Below, piece by piece: positions 17,570-25,297 of a DNA stretch of 64,000 nt (its first letter is position 1; every line of letters starts with the position of its first letter). Made by a program: the position numbers and the translations under genes. The stretch covers positions 1 to 64,000 of the forward strand of contig QCCS01000008.1 in NCBI GenBank assembly GCA_003281185.1. The letters run 5' to 3'. The notes under the pieces were generated by a model that worked only from the letters and a program-made list of their open reading frames with translations, was not told where the DNA came from and did no database searches. Source of the DNA: Prochlorococcus sp. AG-347-M15 (lineage in GTDB: Bacteria > Cyanobacteriota > Cyanobacteriia > PCC-6307 > Cyanobiaceae).

Positions 17570-18676
17570 TTAGTTATATTTTCTCCAATTTTTTGAGGCT
17601 TCATCTAAAGTCTCAGGCCTCCCAACATCTAACCAGTTTTCATAGATTGGACAAATATGAATTTTATGACCCAATTCATTAGACATCTTAATCAAATCTG
17701 TCATATCAAGAAATTCTTCATAATTAATTAGATTTAGCAATTCCGGATTAATTACATAAATACCAGCATTAACTTGAAAAACAACCGTTGGCTTTTCATC
17801 AAGGCCTTGAAATATAATTCCATCGGAATTAAACACTCCAAAAGGAATATCTACCTTATAGTTTCTAGAACATATTGTGGCCATAGACTTATTTTTTTCA
17901 TGGAATGCTAAAAGCAATTTGTAATCTAAACCAGTAAGAACATCACTATTTATAACTAAAATAGGAAGGTCTATTTTATCCTTTATCAAACAAAGTGATC
18001 CTGCAGTTCCACAAGGTTTATTTTCTATAAGGTATTTTATTTTCACACCCCATTTTTTTCCATCCTGAAAATAATCAATTATCTGATCTTTTAAATAATT
18101 TACAGAAATATAGAAATTACTAAACCCACTTTTAATGCTCTTTTCCAGCAACCTTTCTAAAATAGGCTTACCTCCTATTTTAAGCATTGGTTTCGGGCAA
18201 GTTCCTGTATGGGGCATTAGTCTTTTTCCTTTGCCTCCAGCCATAAAGACTATGGGGTTAGGAATATTTTTATATTTAGGATTTTTATCCTCATAATAAA
18301 TATCTACTATTTTTTTGTTCTTATTTAATACTGGTATATGAGTAGCAACTTTTTCCTCTAAAAAAATTTTTGCTTTAGTTATCTCTTCAATATAAACAAA
18401 TTTATAGTCTTTCCTCATACAACTAACACATTTACTCTCTAGATTATTACCTTTTAATAAAAACCTTCTAATGTCTCCATCAGTAATAACTCCTAAAAGA
18501 ATCTTCTGAGCATCAATAACAAAAGCAATCTGTTGACCAGATTCATCTATTTTTTTTAAAACATCAATAATACTAGATTCTGGAGAGACAAAAAATGACT
18601 CTAAAAGTTTCATATATAATGATTTCTCTATCTTAAATTTACTTAATAAAAGGGTAATTTTAGGGATCTTTGACAA
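17570..18676 (-). CDS. CBS-domain sugar-1-phosphate nucleotidyltransferase, PtmE-like
   Basis: 368 aa fusion of a CBS pair (about residues 27-135; FVIDAQKILLGVITDGDIRRFL) and a nucleotidyltransferase (FMAGGKGKRLMPHT, about 142-155; NSDVLTG, about 240-246). This is the PtmE architecture, reported in Campylobacter as the GlcN-1-phosphate guanylyltransferase that opens the GDP-linked legionaminic acid route. The N-terminus is about 20 residues longer than I would expect; Met22 (18613) is an alternative start. It faces the rest of the cassette on the opposite strand and is divergent from the amidotransferase, with an inverted repeat in the shared upstream region. GTP specificity is inferred. Confidence 0.88.
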   Translation of the reverse strand: MSKIPKITLLLSKFKIEKSLYMKLLESFFVSPESSIIDVLKKIDESGQQIAFVIDAQKILLGVITDGDIRRFLLKGNNLESKCVSCMRKDYKFVYIEEITKAKIFLEEKVATHIPVLNKNKKIVDIYYEDKNPKYKNIPNPIVFMAGGKGKRLMPHTGTCPKPMLKIGGKPILERLLEKSIKSGFSNFYISVNYLKDQIIDYFQDGKKWGVKIKYLIENKPCGTAGSLCLIKDKIDLPILVINSDVLTGLDYKLLLAFHEKNKSMATICSRNYKVDIPFGVFNSDGIIFQGLDEKPTVVFQVNAGIYVINPELLNLINYEEFLDMTDLIKMSNELGHKIHICPIYENWLDVGRPETLDEASKNWRKYN

Positions 18677-19035
18677 ATAGATTATAAATTATTAACTATA
18701 TAAGTAATCTAATTTTCTTATAAGCAATAAGGATTTAAGTTTGTAATTGATTATTAAATTTAAATCTTTAATTAAAAGATTAACATAGAGAAGTTTTAAA
18801 AAATAAATCCTTATAAAGGATAATCAATATACAAACTTAAATGAATATTCTTGATTATTAACCACTAGATTTGGATAAGAAAAACTAATTATATAAAAGA
18901 TGAATTTGAAAAAACCATAAATCAGTTTTTTTTATTTATGAAAGATTATTTAAGAAAATTTATTTATTTTCGATGCTTAAAGTTAAAAACAAATGGGTTG
19001 TTTTAAAATATAATATGTGCACTACACCCATTTTT
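18677..19035. promoter_or_regulatory. Divergent intergenic region with long imperfect inverted repeat
   Basis: The 359 bases between the PtmE-like gene and the amidotransferase gene should hold promoters for both. I could not assign confident -35/-10 boxes in sequence this AT-rich. The region contains the inverted repeat listed at 18733-18842 and a second, shorter self-complementary pair (18727-18736 with 18805-18814). No coding region is convincing here. Confidence 0.5.
18733..18842. repeat. Inverted repeat, 22/23-base arms around a 65-base spacer
   Basis: The arm at 18733-18754 (starting atttaagtttgta) is the reverse complement of 18820-18842 except for one inserted base. Arms of this length and identity are not expected often by chance even at about 80% local A+T. 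The flanking ataaggattt (18727-18736) also pairs with 18805-18814, so alternative folds are possible. It lies between divergent genes; it could be an operator, an mRNA structure or the remnant of a small mobile element. I cannot tell which. Confidence 0.6.
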
Positions 19036-20148
19036 ATGAAGGCAATAAATTTTTGTACTAGGTGTCTAACAATGTCTACAAGACCTAGAATCTCTTTTAA
19101 TAATGAAGGTGTATGCAACGCATGTTTGTGGACAGAAAAAAAGAAAACTATTAATTGGTCTGAGAGAGAGAAAGAATTGATTGATTTACTTGATAAGCAT
19201 AGATCTAAGGAAGGTAATTTTGACTGTCTAGTTCCAGTAAGTGGAGGTAAAGATGGATCTTACGTTGCTTACAACTTAAAACATAAATATAATATGAACC
19301 CACTTTGTATAACGGTAACTCCTCCATTACCAACAAAACTTGGGGAAGAAAATTTAAGAGAATTTGTAAAGAGTGGTTATAGTCATTTATCTATAAACCC
19401 ACCTTATGAAGCAATGAGATTACTTAATAAAAAAGGATTTGTAGAAATGGGATTTCCTTATTTTGGCTGGTTAACAGCTATTTTATCTATCCCGGTAAGG
19501 ATAGCTAATCAATTTGATATTGGTATTACTTTTTATGGAGAAGATGGAGAAGTTGAATATGGTGGTTCATCTGAAACCGAAAAAAAGCCTATATTCGATA
19601 GCCTTTATATGCAAAAAATATATTTGGAGTCTGGATATGAAAAAATTATCAAGAATTCGAATATTTCTAGGCAAGATCGTTTATTTTTTGAGTTCCTCGA
19701 TCAAGAAAAGTTAAACAAAAACTCAATTAAATTCACACATTGGTCATATTTTGAAAACTGGGATCCTTATAGAAACTATTTGGTCGCGAAAGAATACTGC
19801 GGTTTAAAAGAAGCAGAAAATAATAATCAAGGTACATTTACTAATTTTGCACAGAATGATCAACATCTTTATAGCCTACATACTTATCTTATGTATTTAA
19901 AGTTTGGTTTTGGTAGGGCGAATCAAGATGCTTGTATTGAAATAAGAAGAGGAGCTATGGATAGAGATCAAGCAAAAAACTTAGTGAGAATGTTTGATGG
20001 TACTTTCTCTCATGATTCAATTGAAATTTATCTTGATTATTATCAAATGACAAGAATAGAATTTTATGATGTCTTAGATAAATGGGCAAATAAATCACTA
20101 TTTGAAAAAAAAGGAGATAAATGGGAACCAATTTTTGAAATAAACTAA
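19036..20148 (+). CDS. N-acetyl-sugar amidotransferase (PseA/WbpG/PtmG family)
   Basis: 370 aa ATP-pyrophosphatase (PP-loop) enzyme that converts an N-acetyl group of a nonulosonic acid or amino sugar to an acetamidino group. Near the N-terminus CTRCLTMSTRP and CNACLW provide four zinc-type cysteines, and VPVSGGKDGS is the PP-loop. I chose ATG 19036 (MKAINFCTRC), the family's normal start; an in-frame ATG at 18973 would add 21 residues. It is followed by HisH-like and HisF-like genes, the same trio as pseA-hisH-hisF in Campylobacter, where the pair is thought to supply ammonia. Substrate here is probably (CMP-)legionaminic acid. Confidence 0.92.
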   Translation: MKAINFCTRCLTMSTRPRISFNNEGVCNACLWTEKKKTINWSEREKELIDLLDKHRSKEGNFDCLVPVSGGKDGSYVAYNLKHKYNMNPLCITVTPPLPTKLGEENLREFVKSGYSHLSINPPYEAMRLLNKKGFVEMGFPYFGWLTAILSIPVRIANQFDIGITFYGEDGEVEYGGSSETEKKPIFDSLYMQKIYLESGYEKIIKNSNISRQDRLFFEFLDQEKLNKNSIKFTHWSYFENWDPYRNYLVAKEYCGLKEAENNNQGTFTNFAQNDQHLYSLHTYLMYLKFGFGRANQDACIEIRRGAMDRDQAKNLVRMFDGTFSHDSIEIYLDYYQMTRIEFYDVLDKWANKSLFEKKGDKWEPIFEIN

Positions 20149-20152
20149 AAAA

Positions 20153-20779
20153 TTGAATAATCCAAAAAAAATAGTTTTAATTGATTATGGTATGGGTAAT
20201 ACTTGGTCAGTTATAAGCGCCATAAAATATTTAGGTTTTGATTGTGAATTAAGCAATAGTATAGAAAAAATATCAAATGCAGATTATATTATTTTGCCAG
20301 GGGTAGGTTCCTTTAAAAAAGGTATTCAGAATTTAAAAGATTTGGGCTTATTTACTTTACTTAAAAATAAAAAATTTCTGAAAGATAAAAAGATATTAGG
20401 GATATGTTTAGGATTCCAACTACTAGGGATCTCAAGTACTGAAGAAGGTTATGAAAATGGTTTGAATTTAATACCATTAAAAGTAGATAAGTTTAAATTT
20501 AATGTAAACGACCTAAAAATTCCACATATAGGATTTAATTCAGTTCATTTTCATAGTAAAGATAAATTATTTTTAGGATTAAAAAATGAATCAGATTTTT
20601 ATTTTGTTCATTCATATAGATTTAGATATGATTCTCTACAAGGCTTTATAGCTTACTGCAATTATGGGGAGAAATTCATAGCTGCTTATCACAAGGATAA
20701 TATTTATGGTACGCAATTTCATCCAGAAAAAAGCCAAAATAATGGATTAATTCTTTTGAAAAACTTTTTTGAGATCTAA
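20153..20779 (+). CDS. HisH-like glutamine amidotransferase (NulO amidination partner)
   Basis: 208 aa class I glutaminase releasing ammonia from glutamine. The catalytic triad is visible: C85 in GICLGFQLL, H190 and E192 in GTQFHPEKSQ. The oxyanion-strand region PGVGSF is at about 49-54. The TTG start lies four bases after the amidotransferase stop, and the HisF-like gene starts two bases after its own stop. The location and its partner's lost catalytic Asp argue that it serves the PseA-type enzyme rather than histidine synthesis. Confidence 0.93.
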   Translation: MNNPKKIVLIDYGMGNTWSVISAIKYLGFDCELSNSIEKISNADYIILPGVGSFKKGIQNLKDLGLFTLLKNKKFLKDKKILGICLGFQLLGISSTEEGYENGLNLIPLKVDKFKFNVNDLKIPHIGFNSVHFHSKDKLFLGLKNESDFYFVHSYRFRYDSLQGFIAYCNYGEKFIAAYHKDNIYGTQFHPEKSQNNGLILLKNFFEI

Positions 20780-20781
20780 TA

Positions 20782-21549
20782 ATGTTAAAAAAAAGATTAA
20801 TTTTTACTCTATTATATGATTCAGGTTATTTTTCTCTAAGTAGGAATTTCAGGTTACAGAGGGTAGGTAATCTAAAATGGTTAAAGGAAAATTATAATTT
20901 TGAATACATCTCTAGATATATTGATGAATTAATAGTTCTTGATGTATCAAAAGAAAAAAGAGATATAAAAAAATTTAGTAATACTCTAAAAGAACTAACA
21001 GAAAAGATTTTTGTCCCTATTGCATCTGGAGGAGGTATTAGAAAATTTGAACATGCAAAAATCTTATTGGACTCTGGTGCCGATAAAGTAATAATGAATA
21101 CATCTATTTTTAAGGATAATGATCTTATTAGTAAATTATCTAGTGAATTTGGAAGGCAGTGTATTGTAGGATCACTTGACATAAAGAAAGAAAAAGATGG
21201 CTACCATTTCTATATTTCAAATGGGAAAGAGTGTGTTAAAAAATCTATTGATCAAATTGATAATATATTAAAACAATGTCCACTAGGAGAAATTATCCTT
21301 CACTCAATAGATAGGGATGGAACAGGGCAAGGTTATGACCTTGATTCACTATCTTTAATCAATAAAGAAATTAATATTCCAATAATAATTTCGGGAGGCG
21401 CTGGAAATAGTAAACATTTTATTGAGGGATTAAGTCATGATATGGTAGATGCGGCATCAAGTTCTCACTTGTTTAATTTTGTGGGAGATGGCCTAAAGAA
21501 AGCTAGAGAAAAAGCAATTGAAAATAATGTTCTGCTTGCAAAGTGGTAG
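20782..21549 (+). CDS. HisF-like ammonia-channel protein, cyclase-inactive
   Basis: 255 aa (beta/alpha)8 barrel of the HisF family. Compared with true HisF, whose N-terminus reads KRIIxCLDVKDG, this one reads KRLIFTLLYDSG: the catalytic Asp at position 11 is Leu. The second catalytic Asp is kept (SLDIKK, about 133), as are SIDRDGTGQGYD and the phosphate-site SGGAG (about 210-214). It therefore probably cannot make imidazole glycerol phosphate but can still pass ammonia from the HisH-like partner to the amidotransferase. This matches the PseA-associated HisF group. Confidence 0.9.
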   Translation: MLKKRLIFTLLYDSGYFSLSRNFRLQRVGNLKWLKENYNFEYISRYIDELIVLDVSKEKRDIKKFSNTLKELTEKIFVPIASGGGIRKFEHAKILLDSGADKVIMNTSIFKDNDLISKLSSEFGRQCIVGSLDIKKEKDGYHFYISNGKECVKKSIDQIDNILKQCPLGEIILHSIDRDGTGQGYDLDSLSLINKEINIPIIISGGAGNSKHFIEGLSHDMVDAASSSHLFNFVGDGLKKAREKAIENNVLLAKW

Positions 21550-21728
21550 TTCAACTAATTAAATTCAGCATAAGAATGAAAAAATTTATCAATAATTAAT
21601 ATAAAATAATTTTTACTTTTTTTATTTTTTAATTTTTTTTCTCAAAAGAATGTTCATAGATCTTGATCTACGATTTTGCTTCATTATCAAAAAAGTTATA
21701 AAATATTAAATACTAATTTAGTGAAAAA

Positions 21729-22751
21729 TTGAATAATATATTTTTGATCGCTTCCCCTCTACAAGTTATATGTGCTTATGAATTCTCTAAAAAATACTCA
21801 GCTGATAAAAATATAATATGTCCAATTTATATACAGGGTGCATCTCTTAGAAATAAACAGATAAAAAATACAATAGAATTTTTCAAATTTGAAAATATTG
21901 AAAATATAAATAAAGGTAAGCCTTTTTTTAAAAAATTGAATGAAATTTATGCAATTTGTCAATTTATTTTTTTAAGGATAAAACTTGGTGGTGGTAATTA
22001 TCGTTTAATCTTTGGTGACTTTAGAGATAAGACAATGCATCTCTCAAGATTATTTTTTAAACCTAAAGAGACTTTTATAATTGATGATGGTTTGGCTTCT
22101 TACCTTGCGGGTAAGAATTTTCTATCAAAATCTATTTTCTTCCCTAAAGTAAATAAACTCGAAGAAATCCTACTAAGAATTTCATGTCAATATAAATATC
22201 TATTTGAAAGTAGAGTAAATCTTTTTTCGGTCTATTCTGAGTTACTAGTTGGTGATGTTTTCTTGCAAAATCATTTTTCATCAGTAAGAAAAAAAATTAA
22301 GAATAAAAATAAAAAGTTTTGTGAGAATATGGCTTTTTATATAGGGACAAAATTATCAGAACGTGGAGTTTTGACTTTAAAAGATGAGATTAAAATACTC
22401 AGATCTTCTCTTGTTTATATTCGATCAATAGGCAAAGAATGTACATACTTTGCAAAAAGATCTACATCAAAAAAGAAGCTCGATTTAATAGAAGAACTTG
22501 GATATAAAATATATATTCCTGAGTATCCACTTGAATTATATTTAATGAATTCAGAATATATTCCATCATTGATATGTGGTTTTGGTTCTTCAGTTTTCAG
22601 TAATTTACCCAAATTATTTCCTAATCTTAAATCTATAATTTTACAATATCCAATAAAAGTTTTTAGAAAAAAATCAGACAGATATGAGTACAATACCTTT
22701 CTTGAGATATTTAAAAATCAGTCTATTGAAATAATCAATATTGATATTTAA
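21729..22751 (+). CDS. Sialyltransferase/polysialyltransferase-like glycosyltransferase (GT52/polyST type)
   Basis: 340 aa protein. The N-terminal NNIFLIASPLQVICAYEF matches the start of bacterial GT52 and polysialyltransferase-like proteins. It carries an IDDG at 118-121 (the D/E-D/E-G motif), an EYPLEL segment at about 266-271 in the place of the HP motif, and a GFGSSVFSNLP run at about 280-290 in the place of the Ser-Ser/Thr motif. The TTG start follows a 179-base gap after the HisF-like gene. Being next to a legionaminic acid pathway, it is the best candidate for the CMP-legionaminic acid transferase. Specificity is inferred from motifs and context. Confidence 0.7.
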   Translation: MNNIFLIASPLQVICAYEFSKKYSADKNIICPIYIQGASLRNKQIKNTIEFFKFENIENINKGKPFFKKLNEIYAICQFIFLRIKLGGGNYRLIFGDFRDKTMHLSRLFFKPKETFIIDDGLASYLAGKNFLSKSIFFPKVNKLEEILLRISCQYKYLFESRVNLFSVYSELLVGDVFLQNHFSSVRKKIKNKNKKFCENMAFYIGTKLSERGVLTLKDEIKILRSSLVYIRSIGKECTYFAKRSTSKKKLDLIEELGYKIYIPEYPLELYLMNSEYIPSLICGFGSSVFSNLPKLFPNLKSIILQYPIKVFRKKSDRYEYNTFLEIFKNQSIEIINIDI

Positions 22752-22909
22752 AATTTAGTTATGAAGTATCTAATTCTACAAAAAGGAAATGCAAAGAGAT
22801 TTGCAAAAACTTTTTCAATTTCTTCTTGTCGAATATGCTGTTAAGCTTAAGGAATCTATTGATTAAAAGATTTATCTGAAAAAATTTTTTACTCTTAAAT
22901 TTTGCATTA

Positions 22910-24538
22910 ATGATGAAAAATATTCCAGAAAAAATTAACCCAAAAATTATTGACTGTACTCTTCGTGATGGTGGTTACTATAATAATTGGGACTTTGATA
23001 TAGAACTAATAAGGAAATATATTCATGCAGTAGTGAGGGCAGGGGTAGATTATATCGAATTAGGATATAGGACCAAAAATAATTCAGATTATTTCGGACC
23101 TCTAGCATATACAACTGAAAGTTTCATTGAAGAATTAAATCTTAATAATTCAATAAAACTCGGAGTAATGATTAATTGTACTGAATTAATTCAAAGCAAA
23201 AATCTTGAAACACACATAAGGTCCTTATTTCCGTTTTCTGAAAAAACTTCAAAAATTTCTTTAGTTAGGATTGCTTGCAAATTTAATGAGATTGAAATAG
23301 CATTCAAAGCTGGTAAATTATTAAAAAGTTACGGATTTAAAGTTTGTATAAATTTGATGCAAATATCTTCAATAAAAGAAAAAGAACTGGAAGATTTCAG
23401 TAAATATGGCAATCTTTATAAACCTGATGTTCTTTTTATCGGAGATAGTACTGGAACACTTGTCCCTGAGAATATTAAAAATATATACAACTCATTAAGG
23501 ATTCATTGGAAAGGAGAAATTGGTATTCATGCGCACGATAACATGCGTAGGGCTTTAATAAATACAATTGAAGCACATAAATCAGGATTCTTATGGCTTG
23601 ATAGTACTGTTCAAGGGATGGGGAGAGGGCCAGGCAATACAAAGACAGAAGACTTAGTATTTGAAATAAAGGATATAAATAATTCAAATATTGACTTTTT
23701 GCCTCTTATAGATTTAGTACAGAATGATTTTTACAATTTAAAGCAAAAATATAGATGGGGTTCAAATCCCTTCTATTATCTTTCAGGTAAAAATGAGTTG
23801 CATCCAACTTATATACAAAATATGCTAGATGATAAATCCTACCGAAATGAGGATATATACGCTTCTATTAAAGAATTAACGAAGAATAAAAGCATAAACT
23901 TTAAAGAACACAAATTACAAAATAGCAGGATTTATTATAATGATGAAATTGAGGGAGAGTGGTCGCCTATTGATGATTTTTTAGACAAAGATGTCCTTCT
24001 TTTAGCACCTGGGAAATCTATTAATATGCATAAAAATGCAATTCAGAAATTCATCAAGAAATTCTCCCCTTTAGTTGTCGCTTTAAACATTCTAAATGAT
24101 ATTGAAGATGATTTAATCAACTATAGGATTGCTTGTCATCCTATACGTATATTCTCAGATTTACCAAAATATAAATTATTTAAACAGCCCTTAATCACTC
24201 CCCAAAAACAACTTATAAAATGGTCACAAAAATCTCTTGAATTTAAAATATTGGATTTTGGCATTAAAGTTAAAGAAAATATATTTGAATTTAAAAAAAA
24301 GTCCTGCACAATTCCCTCACCTCTTGTAATGGCATATTCATTAGCTATGCTTAATTCTGGGAAAGCAAAAAAAATTTATTGCGCAGGATTCGATGGTTAT
24401 GAAGATGGAGATCCAAGACAATCTGAAGTTGACTCGATTTGGGAAGCATATTTTAGATGTCCTAATTATGTAGAAATTATTTCCCTTACTAATACTCTTC
24501 ATAAAATTCCAAAAAGTAGTGTTTATAGTTTTTTATAG
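22910..24538 (+). CDS. DRE-TIM aldolase fused to a Maf/DUF115-like C-terminal domain
   Basis: 542 aa two-domain protein. Residues about 10-330 form a metal-dependent HMG-CoA-lyase/4-hydroxy-2-oxovalerate-aldolase-like barrel: CTLRDGGY (16-23), IELGYR (49-54), IHAHDN (206-211, metal His207/His209) and GMGRGPGNT (236-244). Residues about 355-542 look like a DUF115/Maf/GT42-type Rossmann fold: VLLLAPGKSI, then a SPLVMAYSLAML helix and IYCAGFDGYEDGD. It is followed nine bases later by a KdsB-like cytidylyltransferase and then a HAD phosphatase. Known aldolases of this class add or remove pyruvate, so it could form a 2-keto-3-deoxy acid sugar. That function, and the C-terminal fold, are inference. 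Confidence 0.75.
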   Translation: MMKNIPEKINPKIIDCTLRDGGYYNNWDFDIELIRKYIHAVVRAGVDYIELGYRTKNNSDYFGPLAYTTESFIEELNLNNSIKLGVMINCTELIQSKNLETHIRSLFPFSEKTSKISLVRIACKFNEIEIAFKAGKLLKSYGFKVCINLMQISSIKEKELEDFSKYGNLYKPDVLFIGDSTGTLVPENIKNIYNSLRIHWKGEIGIHAHDNMRRALINTIEAHKSGFLWLDSTVQGMGRGPGNTKTEDLVFEIKDINNSNIDFLPLIDLVQNDFYNLKQKYRWGSNPFYYLSGKNELHPTYIQNMLDDKSYRNEDIYASIKELTKNKSINFKEHKLQNSRIYYNDEIEGEWSPIDDFLDKDVLLLAPGKSINMHKNAIQKFIKKFSPLVVALNILNDIEDDLINYRIACHPIRIFSDLPKYKLFKQPLITPQKQLIKWSQKSLEFKILDFGIKVKENIFEFKKKSCTIPSPLVMAYSLAMLNSGKAKKIYCAGFDGYEDGDPRQSEVDSIWEAYFRCPNYVEIISLTNTLHKIPKSSVYSFL

Positions 24539-24547
24539 TTTTATGTT

Positions 24548-25297
24548 ATGAGAGATACGTGTATTATAATTCCTGCTAGGTTCAAATCTAGCAGGTTCCC
24601 AGGGAAACCTTTAATTAAAATCTTAGAAAAATCTATGATTATTAGAGTTGCAGAATTAGCTTGTAAAACTATTGAAAAAAAAGATATATATATTGCCACT
24701 GATGACGATAAGATTAAAAAAGAAGTACTAGATAATGGATTTCAATGTATTAAAACCTTAAAAGAAGCCTTAACTGGAACTGACCGAGTAGCTTTAGCAG
24801 CTAAAAACCTAGACTATAAATTTTATATAAATATACAAGGAGACGAGCCCTTAATTGAACCAAAAGATATTCAAAAATGTATTAATTTAAAAAAGAGTTT
24901 TCCTGAATATGTCATTAATGGTTATTGTCATATTAGTAAAAATGAAAAAGTTATTTCTAAAAATATTCCAAAATTAGTTACTGATAAAAATAATAATCTT
25001 TTATATATTTCGAGAGGTGTTATTCCATCATTAAAAGAGAATGAATTAATTAATCCTAATTACTACAAAAAGCAAGTCTGCATATATGGCTTTACAAAAA
25101 AAGAATTGGAAAAATTTCATAGTTTTGGGAAAAAAACGGATTTAGAAGCATTAGAAGATATAGAAATTTTAAGATTTCTAGAGCTAGGTATGAAAGTAAA
25201 AATGTTTAAATGCGAAGAAGGTTCTTTGGCTGTTGATGTTCCTTCTGACGTGGAAAAGGTAGAAAAAGCACTCATTTATAAAATGAACAATAAATGA
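24548..25297 (+). CDS. KdsB-like CMP-ulosonic acid synthetase
   Basis: 249 aa cytidylyltransferase of the KdsB (CMP-Kdo synthetase) family. Landmarks in order are IPARFKSSRFPGKPL (about 7-21), ATDDDKI, TGTDRVALA (about 77-85), NIQGDEPLIEP (about 96-106) and VDVPSDVEKVEKAL near the C-terminus. The stop overlaps the next start (ATGA). The linked aldolase and HAD phosphatase suggest a dedicated acid-sugar route; whether the substrate is Kdo itself cannot be told because no KdsA-like synthase is in the window. Confidence 0.92.
   Translation: MRDTCIIIPARFKSSRFPGKPLIKILEKSMIIRVAELACKTIEKKDIYIATDDDKIKKEVLDNGFQCIKTLKEALTGTDRVALAAKNLDYKFYINIQGDEPLIEPKDIQKCINLKKSFPEYVINGYCHISKNEKVISKNIPKLVTDKNNNLLYISRGVIPSLKENELINPNYYKKQVCIYGFTKKELEKFHSFGKKTDLEALEDIEILRFLELGMKVKMFKCEEGSLAVDVPSDVEKVEKALIYKMNNK

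Noticed and set aside
20153-21549. hisH-hisF as part of a histidine biosynthetic operon
   Set aside because: No other his genes nearby, HisF lacks Asp11, and the pair is directly coupled to a PseA-type amidotransferase.
22790-22805. Six-base stem hairpin downstream of the sialyltransferase-like gene as a terminator
   Set aside because: Weak stem, only a short interrupted T run after it; hairpins of this size are common by chance.
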